DNA of 64,000 nt from Apoderus coryli (taxonomy: Eukaryota; Arthropoda; Insecta; Coleoptera; Attelabidae), in assembly GCA_911728435.2 (NCBI GenBank), contig OU452216.1, positions 8,940,342-9,004,341 of the forward strand, given 5' to 3'. This document shows, piece after piece, positions 11,701 through 23,900 of the stretch. Each line of letters starts with the position of its first letter. Positions within the stretch are counted from its first letter, which is position 1. The translations under genes were made by a program, and so were the position numbers. The notes under the pieces were generated by a model. That model was not told the DNA's origin. It ran no database searches and saw only the letters and a list, made by a program, of their open reading frames with translations.

Positions 11701-13255
11701 ACTTTATATCTAGTTGTAATATTTTTAGATATATTTTGCTTTTAATCACATGCGATAACCGGCCGTCAAATGGTCGTATATCAGATATATCTAAAAAAAT
11801 TACAACTAGACATAAAGTGTTATATATATTCGTAAAGAGAATTTTATATCTTACAAGAAAATGTAAAAATATACGGGGGAGTTCCATAAGTAAAAAAATA
11901 ATAATTGTCACAGGAAGTTTACTGATAGCCTTGTGTAAAAACAAGTTACATCAGCTTCTTCTATATAAAAAGTGACATGAACAAGTTTTTTCGGAAATGA
12001 ATTATCTAGAAAAAGAAAAAAGTTTCGACCGAAAAAGAACTATGAACACCCCGTATATTTTTACATTTTCTCGTAGACAATAAAATTCTCTTTACGAATA
12101 TGTATAACACTTTATATCTAGTTGTAATATTTTTAGATATATTTTGCTTTTAATCACATGCGATAACCGGCCGTCAAATGGTCGTATATCAGATATATCT
12201 AAAAAAATTACAACTAGACATAAAGTGTTATATATATTCGTAAAGAGAATTTTATATCTTACAAGAAAATGTAAAAATATACGGGGGAGTTCCATAAGTA
12301 AAAAAATAATAATTGTCACAGGAAGTTTACGGATCGCCTTGTATAAAAACAAGTTACATCAGCTTCTTCTATATGAAAAGTGACATGAACAAGTTTTTTC
12401 GGAAATGAATTATCTAGAAAAAGAAAAAAGTTATCGACCGCAAAAGAACTATGAACACCCCGTATATTTTTACATTTTCTCGTAGACAATAAAATTCTCT
12501 TTACGAATATGTATAACACTTTATATCTAGTTGTAATATTTTTAGATATATTTTGCTTTTAATCACATGCGATAACCGGCCGTCAAATGGTCGTATATCA
12601 GATATATCTAAAAAAATTACAACTAGACATAAAGTGTTATATATATTCGTAAAGAGAATTTTATATCGTACAAGAAAATGTAAAAATATACGGGGGAGTT
12701 CCATAAGTAAAAAAATAATAATTGTTACAGGAAGTTTGCGGATAGCCTTGTATAAAAACAAGTTACATCAGCTTCTTCTATATAAAAAGTGACATGAACA
12801 AGTTTTTTCGGAAATGAATTATCTGGAAAAAGAAAAAAGTTATCGACCTAAAAAGAACTATGAATACCCCGTATATTTTTACATTTTCTGGTAGACAATA
12901 AAATTCTCTTTACGAATATGTATAACACTTTATATCTAGTTGTAATATTTTTAGATATATTTTGCTTTTAATCACATGCGATAACCGGCCGTCAAATGGT
13001 CGTATATCAGATATATCTAAAAAAATTACAACTAGACATAAAGTGTTATATATATTCGTAAAGAGAATTTTATATCTTACAAGAAAATGTAAAAATATAC
13101 GGGGGAGTTCCATAAGTAAAAAAATAATAATTGTCACAGGAAGTTTACTGATAGCCTTGTGTAAAAACAAGTTACATCAGCTTCTTCTATATAAAAAGTG
13201 ACATGAACAAGTTTTTTCGGAAATGCATTATCTAGAAAAACAAAAAATTTATCGA
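8760..13255. repeat. 409-bp hairpin satellite with higher-order repeat
   Basis: Eleven tandem monomers of 408-409 bases. Each holds a long inverted repeat: arms of roughly 110 bases from CCCCGTATATTTTTACA to its complement, around a loop of about 60 bases with CGGCCGTCAAATGG. Monomer variants follow an order from about 9231: A, B, C, A, A, B, C, A, B, C. B has TATATCGTACAAG and GTTTGCGGATAGCC; C has TTTACTGATAGCC and TTGTGTAAA; A has GGATCGCC. The first monomer (8823 region) is diverged. Short open frames on both strands are by-products of the palindrome. Confidence 0.92.
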
Positions 13256-14913
13256 CCGAAAACGATATCGAGGAAAATTGAGGAATTTTGTTAGTTTTTT
13301 TATTGTAGATGTCGAGTTCGAGAATATTTTAAATGAACTACAAAATATTGACGAAAAATAAATTTTATTTTGTGGTAAATGTTAACAAAAAAAATATAAT
13401 AATAACATTACTTAATATATTATTTTTTTTGTAATATTTTAAAATGTGTAAAAACTATTATATAAGTATGTGCCTAATGGAGTTTCTTTTTATCATCAGT
13501 AAAATTTCATAAATATTTCAAAAATCTTTTTGATAATAGGTACATTTACATTTATAACATATTTTATATAGTAGGTAGGTATAATTTTTTAAAATTTGAA
13601 TGTTGGTAAAAAAAATATATATAAATTAAGAAGGTTTGTGTATATATATATATATTTTTACTACCAATAATATATTTATACGCATCAAACAAAAATAACA
13701 TCACATCCAAATTTATATACTATAATAATAACATTATAGGGGACCTTTATTATACAATGTGGTTCATACTCACAAAATATGAGGACCTTATGACGTCCCA
13801 CCGGCAACACTGTAGTAAAAATTTCATATATCTCTGTAAATATGAAACACAAATGTATAAGAAAGATTGTACATCATAAGATTAATTTCACAATAATTTT
13901 AATTATATTTTTTTAACATCTTACATTTAGGTATATTTGAGATAATAATATTCTTAAATTATTTAAATTTTTACTCCGTATAACAACATATAAACACATC
14001 ACATTTAACATAATAATTTTCTGTATCAATATAAGCGTTTAAGTAGGTACTTTTTTATGATATTTAAATGTCTTTTATGACTTAAGAAGTAAATACACAT
14101 ATTAATGTTAAATAACCAACACGTTTTCCTTTTTGAAGAGTATCAAATATACAAAATTTATATTTCCATTACAAGTTCCTTTTTTTTTTTTTTCGATAAA
14201 TAACAATGCAAATAGGAATGATTGTCATTTTGAATTTGTCATCTGTTTGATTTAATAAGTTTTGATGGTTCATTTCTTTGAGCTTTAATGCCTTTGGTCA
14301 TAACTTTTGAGTATAAAAAAAGAGGCAAAAATCAAAGTAGCCCTAGGATTTTAAATTTTTACGCAACTAGGTACACAACATTTCATTCTGAACAAGTTTT
14401 CTCAATGACATTTTCGCGTATCTCGGCTGCAAAGGGTAGTTTACGGGGGGACAAAAAAAGTATTTTGAAGATTTCAAAGCTATCCATGATTTTTCGATAT
14501 TTTTGTCATTTACCAATCAATCCAGGGACATACTGTAGATGGACTTAAAACTGAAATATTATTTTGTAGAATATATGTACAGGGTAACTCCGATAAACTG
14601 AGATTGTTCATAAAACCTCCCGCTAGGGAATTCGTGCGTATTTAGTGTTAACAATAAGTTGTCACTTCTGAAACTAGATGTAGCCACATACATCTTGTTA
14701 TCGTAATAATTAAATTGACAAATAAATAGTTGAAAAACCGTTGGTACTGACTTATTTTGATCTTAATTATCTGTGGTTCCCCCTGTCGAAGTTAATCTGC
14801 GTTCTCGTTCTATATTTTGTATTTTAGATCAATAACTTTGTCATTGATTGATTTAATAACTTTTATACATAGGAATAACAATGAATTTCTTTTTTTTAAT
14901 TTATGTTGGCAGT
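13256..14913. other. AT-rich intergenic region
   Basis: Lies between the satellite and the 3' end of the minus-strand synaptotagmin. It has TA microsatellite runs near 13610-13660 and a TACAGGGTAACTCC motif at 14578 of the kind seen at MITE ends. The open frame at 14288-14548 has no recognisable homology. Confidence 0.4.
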
Positions 14914-17900
14914 TTACCTCATAGTGTGCCAACAAAAAACCGTTTTTCTTGGGCTGTGTATCATATCGTTCCAATGTTCTCTACCAGATCCAATTTCCTT
15001 AGGTCCCAGTGTACAACAGCCTATTAATGGATTGTTGCCTATCAAATCGTTACCTTGATCAAAAACTGAAATCTAAATGAAATATATTTATATAGAAAAT
15101 TGAAACTAACATATACGAAATAAAAAAAATCCATGACAGAGGTGGGATTTGAACCCACATCTCCCGATTACCGGTCATGTGTTTTACCAATTAAACTACC
15201 GTTGTACACATATATGGAGCTTCTTTAATACGTATTGCCGTGCTTAAAAATATCTTTATGAATAGCTAAATAAAGAATTAGAATAAAACAATACGAAACT
15301 TTAATACTGTTTGATATAATGAATGCACTTGCTCTCTATATAGCTCTGTCTATGTGACTACCTGTATTTATTTGTCCAAACGATCACAAACAAATTGTTC
15401 TATTATAAGGTAATTACATTCCCAATAATCAAATTACGATTGTTATTGCCTCACCTCGACTGCCGCATGTCCAACATTGGATGCAGGAAGATTAAAAGTC
15501 AATGCTTCATTCCAGACGGGATTGCAATTAGATTTTTTCGCTGATGTTTTCTTCTTTTTCATTTTCTTACCGTTGATTAATACGTAGACTTTGACGAAGG
15601 GATCTGAAAATTGATTTATTTATTATATTCCACAAGTTCAATGCAACGTTTATTTTTTAAATAGTTCCCAAATCGTCACAATTTTCATTAAAGTAAAGTC
15701 ATTAAAAAAAAAAAACAGATTTGTGTGTTATTCTTATGCAATCTATTCGCTTAAACAAGATACCAACTTACGTACTCATTATTCGCGCAATACTGTGATT
15801 AATCCGAAATCTATTTACGCCCGACACACGTGCAGATGCTTATTTAACCACACAATTTTTATTTTATTTTTGCTAAAATTCCATATTATTTTTATTTCAT
15901 TCCATTCAATTCATTCAAAATCTGGCAAAAATCAAGAAAAGATGAGAAATTCGGTGATGCCACACTTTACTTGAAGATTTTCACCATAAAAATATTGCAG
16001 CACAATAGATTTACACATGGAACATTGTTAGATACTTGATTTTCTAACAAATTTAATTTACTCGGCTCCCACAATAATATAACAAATATAAAACATTGTT
16101 TTGTCAAAAAGAACTACTAATTTATACTTATTTTTATTTTACTACTATTCACATGAACTAAATCTGCCAGAATTGTTTTTAAATGACACAAGTTGACACA
16201 TTTGGCATTCGAATCTTTGTTTTTTTACTATCCTCACCACACTGGGTCATAGAGATGCAAGAAATGTATCGCTATATTCTTTCTTTCATTATTAGAGATG
16301 CAAGAAATGTATCGATGTATTCTTTGGCCAATTTCCACCAGGAGGCCATAAAGCGTCATCGTCAGGGCAGTCGGGAATGGACTGATCACCAGTCTCGATA
16401 TGACACAATTTTGACGGGTGTCATTGTACAGAGTTGGGGACAGTTTTTTTTTAAATACCCAATTTTTTTGTTCGGTACTTGCGTAAGATCTGATTTAGAA
16501 TAATATTTTATCAAAAAAAACTACTAATTTATACTTATTTTTATTTTACTACTATTCACATGACCTAAATCTGGCAGAATTGTCTTTAAATGACACAAGT
16601 TGACACATTTGGCATTCGAATATTTGTTTTTTACTATCCTCACCACACTGGGTCATAGAGATGCAAGAAATGTATCGATATATTCTTTCTTTCATTATTA
16701 GAGATGCAAGAAATGTATCGATATATTATTTGGCCAATTTCCACCAGGAGGTCTTCATCAGGGAAGTAAGGAGTGGACCGATCACCAGTCTCTATATGAC
16801 ACAATTTTGACAGGTGTCATTGTACAGAGTTGGGGACAGTTTTTTTTTTAAATACCCAATTTTTTTGTTCGGTACTTGCGTAAGATCTGATTTAGAATCA
16901 AAATTGAACTTACCTATACATTCCTTATCTTGTGGCAAAAATAAATTTCTTGCTTTCACTAAATTAATTGTTAGTCGTTCAGCAGATGGAAGGTAGTTAA
17001 GTGATACGAGTATCTCTTGCAATTCTTCAGGTGGTTTCTTATTTTTCGTTATTTCACCCCATATCTCAACGTTATTGGCTAAATCAAACTCACCCATACT
17101 CATGATTACCTGTAACGGTAAAATTTCGCATAACACCACAGCATAGTAACGGTAGCAGCACTTCACTATATGCGCAATGGCAATTGCGCAACAATCATGT
17201 ACGTGAAATTAATCGGCATAGAGGCTAGCCTCCACATTAAACGCATGTGCAGTGAACGAAATACATGAAACATTATCATTGATAAGTACCTCTCCAATGA
17301 CGTCGTTCCTTGAGAATCTGTCGTAATCAAACACTTGCAGGACGAGGGTTTTCGCCTTCAAATCCTCGTGCGACACGGGAAATTTAAAGTGCTGATTGAA
17401 TAGCGGATTGCGATCGTTGCGATGGATAGTAGTTTGCCGTTTTCTCGAATCAACTTCCGGGAGCAGAGATATTCGTACATACGGATCATTGAAACCGCCT
17501 TGTTCACTTCCAGCGAGATCGTGTGCTATAAATTAAGAATTAAAAAGATGCCTTTTAAATGTTTTTAATACACCATACCTTCAATTAAATGTACAACCAA
17601 GTCCGATCTGTCGAAATCGTAGCTTAATCGGAAATGTAAACGTCCTAAACTAGCGCCATTTTTATCAGTCTCGCCAATAAATAATGGTCCATCTTTTCTC
17701 AAATAAAGATCAGGTTGAATTGCTCCTAATGGACTAGCTGGTGGTATCCCCGTTGTATCTGGCGTCCCTCCTCGCGAAGGCGGGATAAATAGCGGCGACA
17801 AACATCTGTAAATGTATTGACAATTTGTAGCGTTAAGTCGGAAAACATGTCTGGTAATAATAAACCTTGCTAAGCTAACAGTCCTAGACGACGCAGGCAC

Positions 17901-20900
17901 CGGCGAGTTACACACAGAACTAGCAGAACCACCTGTCAACGATGTCAGGCTCGACTGTGACGGTGAAGGGGTACGTAACTCCCCGGCAGTTATATGACAA
18001 ATGCTTGACGATGAGCAACGAATGTCCAGCGAAGCTGCTCTTAACGGTGAAGGACTTCTACTGGGTGGACTACGTCCTGAAGCTCGTAACGGGTAACTTG
18101 CTGCGTGACTGGCCTCATGATGTATGTGCGTCCGACCGTCTGGAGCAAATGTGCGTATTTGTGGCGATGATCCTCGGTGTCCCTGAGATGGAAAAACTTA
18201 TTATAATAAGATAATCGGGATGGTTGCCGTTACACCAACCTGTTTCGATGCTGTGCTGTCTAAACTACTTTGGCTGGACGCGCTTGGCGTTCGGCACAAC
18301 GTCGATGGTCCACCACCAGGGTACGACTTGGACTGGTGTTGTAATGAAGGCGGTGATGGTGAACATACGTCTAGTGGTGTTTTCAGAATTTCCGCTGTGA
18401 GTGCTTGCGAAGAGGTATTCTGCGGTGGCTGAATGTTTAATTGTTCCTTTGCTAAGTTAAAATTCTGGAAGAAGCAATTAAGAAATGTATACAATTTTCA
18501 GACCTGAGGAAACTTAGCTTTATCGTATATATTTATATTTAACTATCATCCATAAGGTACATATATTTCCCCTTTTTATACTTATACTTATATCCCCAAC
18601 ACTGACACTACGGCATATAAATAAATAAAGCGTTTATTGCCCAACAGTTTCCCATTTAAAGGACAATATTACATGCCTCACCAACCATTCTCTCGATATG
18701 CTCCAAAAACTGGAACCTCTGATCGAAGGTAACACCAAGATCCGTGAATACCCGACATCGTTCAAGTTTATTTGTGGAGATTGCATACGGATAGTCAATA
18801 AACGTTGTTTTACGTGTAAAACTCAGACATGTGCATTTACGAATGTTAAGAGACAATTTGTTACTGTCGCACCACCTTTCTAGAGCACACAGATCATGCT
18901 GCAGGTTTATGCAATCTGCTACTGAATCTATGGAGGCGAAGATTTTTAAGTCATCTGCGAAAAATAGAGTACGCTGAAGTAAACACGGGTCCAGGTCATT
19001 GATGAAAAGAAGGAACAACAATGGACCTAAGTTAGAATCCTGGGGTACTCCTGACGCGGCCGAGTAAAAACAAGATTTAAAGCCGTTGTAAAAGACATAT
19101 TGTTTCCGATCATGCAAGTATGAGTTGCATAAAGATATCAAGGAAGGAAGTCCAGCATACGTATGCAGTTTACTCAGCAATATGCCATGGTCTAGCCTAT
19201 CAAAGGCTTTGGTGAAATCAGTATAGATTACATCCAGTTGACCGCCGTGATCAAGAGTTTCAGAGATACAGTGGGTAATAACTGACAGATTGGTGACAGT
19301 GGACTGGCCACACATAATACCATGCTGGTTAGGTGAAATCTGACGTCTCACAGCTGTATAGATCCGGTCATATAAAATTGATTCAAATAATTTAGAAAAA
19401 TTGCACAATAGAGAAATTGGTCGATAATTATTAATATGAGACTTTTCGCCAGATTTAAAGACTTCAAAATTAGATTGAAAATTGACTGTAATGGAAGAGC
19501 TAAGACAGAAAAGCAATGTCGCACAAAAAAAGAGGGAATATTATCATATCCAGAGGTAAATTTATTTTTAAGGCGTTTAGAAGCTGCAAATATGTCTGAC
19601 AGCTCAATCTGCCCGATATTGACAGTATTAGAGCTCCCAGGAACATTCGGCGCAAGATAACTAGATGATTTAAGAAAAACACTATGGAAGAAGGTAGCAA
19701 CCGAGTCGACAATGGCTTGAGGATCAGAATAAGATTGATCATCCCTCCACATAGTGGCTGGGATACGCGAGGTTCCAGTTTTGTTATGGAAAAAAGACCA
19801 AAAACTCTGAGGATAGTCATTGAGAGAACTCTGCACTCTAGAGATATACTCACTAAACACAACCTTCTGCTCTTCCTTACACAAACGTCTCGAATTTTTA
19901 AATTGAATTAGAACTGTATTGTCTCTAGTGATTTTGTATTTTTTAAAGAATTTTGCTTTGAGTTTAATATTTTTAATTAGGCTGCTGGTGTACCAACATG
20001 GAAATTTTCTTTTATAATTTTTATACGACGGAACATATGTATCCAAAATGGAATATAATTGATTGTAAAAATGATCTAGTGCAGTGTTCACATCATTAAT
20101 AGCATCCAAATATGACCAATCAATTAAACACACAGCGTCATAAAACATTACAAAATCTGCCTTTTTAAAGTTATAGGTTCTGTGTAACATGTTATGTCTG
20201 TGTAAACTGAGTTTGGTCCTTGTTAACAAAGTTATCGATGCTGATTATTAATGCAGGATGGTAATTGTCTTCAATAACCATTGGATGATTATTATGCTCT
20301 ACTCTGCACAATAAATTCGAAAAAACTAAGTCAAGTACTCGACGGTATATACCCAATATACAACGAGATACAACCTACTGACGGCCGTTCATATAAACAT
20401 ACACAACACACAATACAAACTACTATCCAGTGTGCGAATCGCTCAAAAATTAATGCACATTAAAAAAGTCACCTACTGTATAAAAAGCTTATTCTAATTG
20501 TATAAAAAACAGCAAGTTCGGGCAACAGTATAACGAGAAAATTTTAAGCTATATAACGAAAGGATATGCCGAAAACTTGACTGAAGCAAAGGCATTGAAT
20601 GACGGTCCACGAACTTGGTATTTACCACACTTTGGGGTAGAAAATGTCAATAAACCTGGAAAGATTAGATTGGTCTTTGATGCAGCAGCTAAGTCGCATG
20701 GGGAAAGCCTTAATGATAATTTGCTATCAGGGCCAGATTTGTTACAGCCTTTAGTGGGAATCCTTTTGAAATTTTGCGAGAGTAACATCTGGGAATTTTG
20801 AACTATTTCTTAAATCTGCAGGTAACTCATCATCCCATTGTAATTTTGACCGACAAATTTCCTGCATTAGCATTTTTCCTCTTATAGTGAAGCACGCCAA

Positions 20901-23900
20901 TAAACCCAGAGGATCGAATAAAGTCATAACACTAATAAATACGTCTTTAGAGCTTTACGAAATCGAGGAAGGGATGATAGCAATTTGATTTCCATTGGCA
21001 GATGGTTGTGCATATGTTTTGCATTGTATATAATCGAGCTTTTGATTAATTCGGAGGATGGGGCTGGCAGATAAAGATCATGTTCGGCGTTTCTAAGGAG
21101 ATCGTTATGGAATGGTCTTTCAGAGACATCTGTCAGGTGTATGCGGATTAAGCAGACCGATTCCAATATTTATTTATTGTCATTACATGTCATTACCAAA
21201 AAAGGTTTACACAAGTCATATTAAATATTAAAATATTACAGAACACAACATAAAAACATAGAAATGTATATAACTTAATCAAAACAGAAAGTCAGTGCTG
21301 AGGAATTCATCAATGGAGTAAAAAGCCTGGTCAATTAAGTAGTTTTTCAATCTATTTTTGAACATTGCAAGGCTCAGTGTTTTCAAACTATCTGGCAAAT
21401 GATTATAGCATGTGGGACCATAATAATTCACAGAATTTCTGCTTCTACCCAACCTCATATATTCAGGAAGAATCTATAGAATTTTTGCTTAACATTAATA
21501 AATTTGTATTTCTTTATTTTGCTTCTCGTCATCTTTTCTTCCTTAATGAAGCATTTACCATTAATAGGTTAACGCATCATTGAATCTGAATACATCGCTC
21601 GTTTCACAAAGAAATATTTAAAAGAAAGTTTTACCTCATCTTTTCCATTTATTAAACAACAACATTCGCTATCCTAACTTTAATACCAGCAAAATTGGAA
21701 AAAGCAGGAGCAGGTTTTGCGTACGCAAAATCAGGTTGTTGAACTCTCTCCCTCAACGTACACCATAACAAAATAAACAGAAGCTTCAAGTTCATAAGTT
21801 CACACACGTGTCAAATTTGTAGGTACATAATTAGCATGTTAGAAGCTTGTTTAGATTAGAGAAATTTTGATATGCAGTAGTTAATCTCAAAGGTATTAAG
21901 GTTTTTTTACACACATCGGAAAGACTAGGGATATTTATGTAAAAAGGTGTATTTTTTCTGGAAGGAGCAGCGTTATCCGTCTTTTGCGAAGCCATAAACA
22001 ATTGTTAACATAGAGCAGTTGAACTTAGAAATCTATCTTGAGCTCGAGCAGTTTCCCTAAAGCTTGAGTTAAATTCGTCTTTCGTTCCGGTTTTGATTTG
22101 TTTTGTTTTTAGGGTTATTTGTCGGAAATGAGTATTTTTGGAACATCAACAATTTGTCTACAGATAACAAATCAATTGAGCAAATAAAGATATGCGAATA
22201 GCATGCATAATATGGTACGTACTTACTTAAATGGTTGCACATGATTAAATTTAATTTGATATTATCAATTGACAAGGATTATTAAAACAATTAAACAGCA
22301 ACAATGAAAAATAAACGGTAAAACCGATGAAACTGTTGCTCAGTTCCTAATTTGAGGTTTTTGAAATATTGATGTCATCCTCACTAATCTTCTATAGCGA
22401 GTAGTGGACCAACTGATCGCCATGGTCCTCCATGAAATTGTCCAGCCTGTTCTTAAAGCTGTCAACCGTTTGCGCCATTATCACCTCTTCAGGTAATGAA
22501 TTCCATGCATATACAACTCTGTTTGTTATAAAATTCTTCCGAGGAAGTCTAGCACATCTCTCCTTGTCAAGTTTCTTGCTATTGCCACGCAGATTAGGAT
22601 TTCTAGCAGGATGAAATACATCGAGATTCGCCGAGTAGTAGCCACTAAGTATCTTGTATGTTTGAATTAGATCGCCTCGTTGTCGTCGATCATAAAGACA
22701 TGTCAAATTTAAAAGCCTCAATCGCTCCTCATATGGTATATGGCTAAGTGCATGAGGTAGCTTAGTGAATCTCCTCTGAACCCTTTTCAATGCCTCTATG
22801 TCCTTAATGAAGTAGGGGGACCAAACGCTGTTGGTGTATGGTCTGACATACGATTTATACAATTGCAATATTAGAGAGTTTGATCTCGATTTGAAAGCTC
22901 TCTGTATCAGATACCACAGTCTATTAGCACTGTGGCGGAAATCTGGGCCTCCCACTTTAAATCCGCTGTTACTATGACACCAAGATCCTTCTGCTGATTT
23001 ACAGATTTAACGGCATTTCCATTGATGAAATATGGAGTCCTGGGATTATTAGCTCCGATGTGTAGTATCTGACACTTCTCCAAATTCAAGTTCATCAACC
23101 AAACCGCCGACCAGGACACTACCCCATCAATGTCGATCTGGAATTCATTATCGTCTCGCAGTGGGTTACAAAACAATTTGGTGTCATCAGCAAAGAAGCT
23201 CATGTTTGACGTGATGGTTCTTGTTAAGTCTGATATATATGCCAGAAAAAGCAATGGCCCCAGTACAGACCCCTGCGGAACACCACTCAAGACCGGCAAT
23301 TTAGCGGATAATGCACCATTCGCTCTAACTTGGAAAATTCTTTTTGTAAGAAACATCTCAATCCACCTCAGGAGTGCCCCCCGCACGCCGTAATGCTCCA
23401 ATTTCAACAACAAACGAGCAAATGCCACTTTGTCGAATGCTTTCTCAAAATCCAGATACAACACATCCGTAGGCTGACCAACATCATTGTGGCTGGTCCA
23501 CACATTGAGGCATTCCAGAAGATTCGACTCCACCGACCTCTTGGGCATAAACCCATGTTGTTCATTGGGAATAATATTTGATTCAACTAGAAATGAAGTC
23601 ATATTTCTGGTAATGACTTTCTCCATGCATTTACAAAGTGCGCAGGTCAAACTAATAGGTCGATAATTTTCTGCAGCGAACTTGTCACCCTTTTTAAATA
23701 TACAGCAGACAACCATTTCTCCGGTAGAGTGCCCATGTTGATGCATTTTTGCATTGACGTGGCCAATGGTCGTAATAATGATTCAATGCATCTTTGAAGA
23801 AACATCGGAGGAATTTCATCCGGGCCAGGACTCGAGTCTTGGTTCAAACCCGCCACTGCCTCCGTTATATCGGCGGTTATAAAATTAACGGTTGTTAATG

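Noticed and set aside
8823..13201. Repeated 67-86-codon open frames on both strands of the 409-bp satellite
   Set aside because: They recur with the monomer, lie in complementary palindrome arms, and have no family resemblance or codon-level conservation.
8760..13255. CRISPR-like array
   Set aside because: Monomers are 409 bases of satellite with no spacer structure, in an insect genome.
15134..15206. Functional tRNA-Thr(GGU)
   Set aside because: The acceptor stem fails to pair and position 33 is C instead of T.
15723..15974. 83-codon plus-strand frame in synaptotagmin intron
   Set aside because: No homology recognised, low-complexity, and opposite to the host gene.
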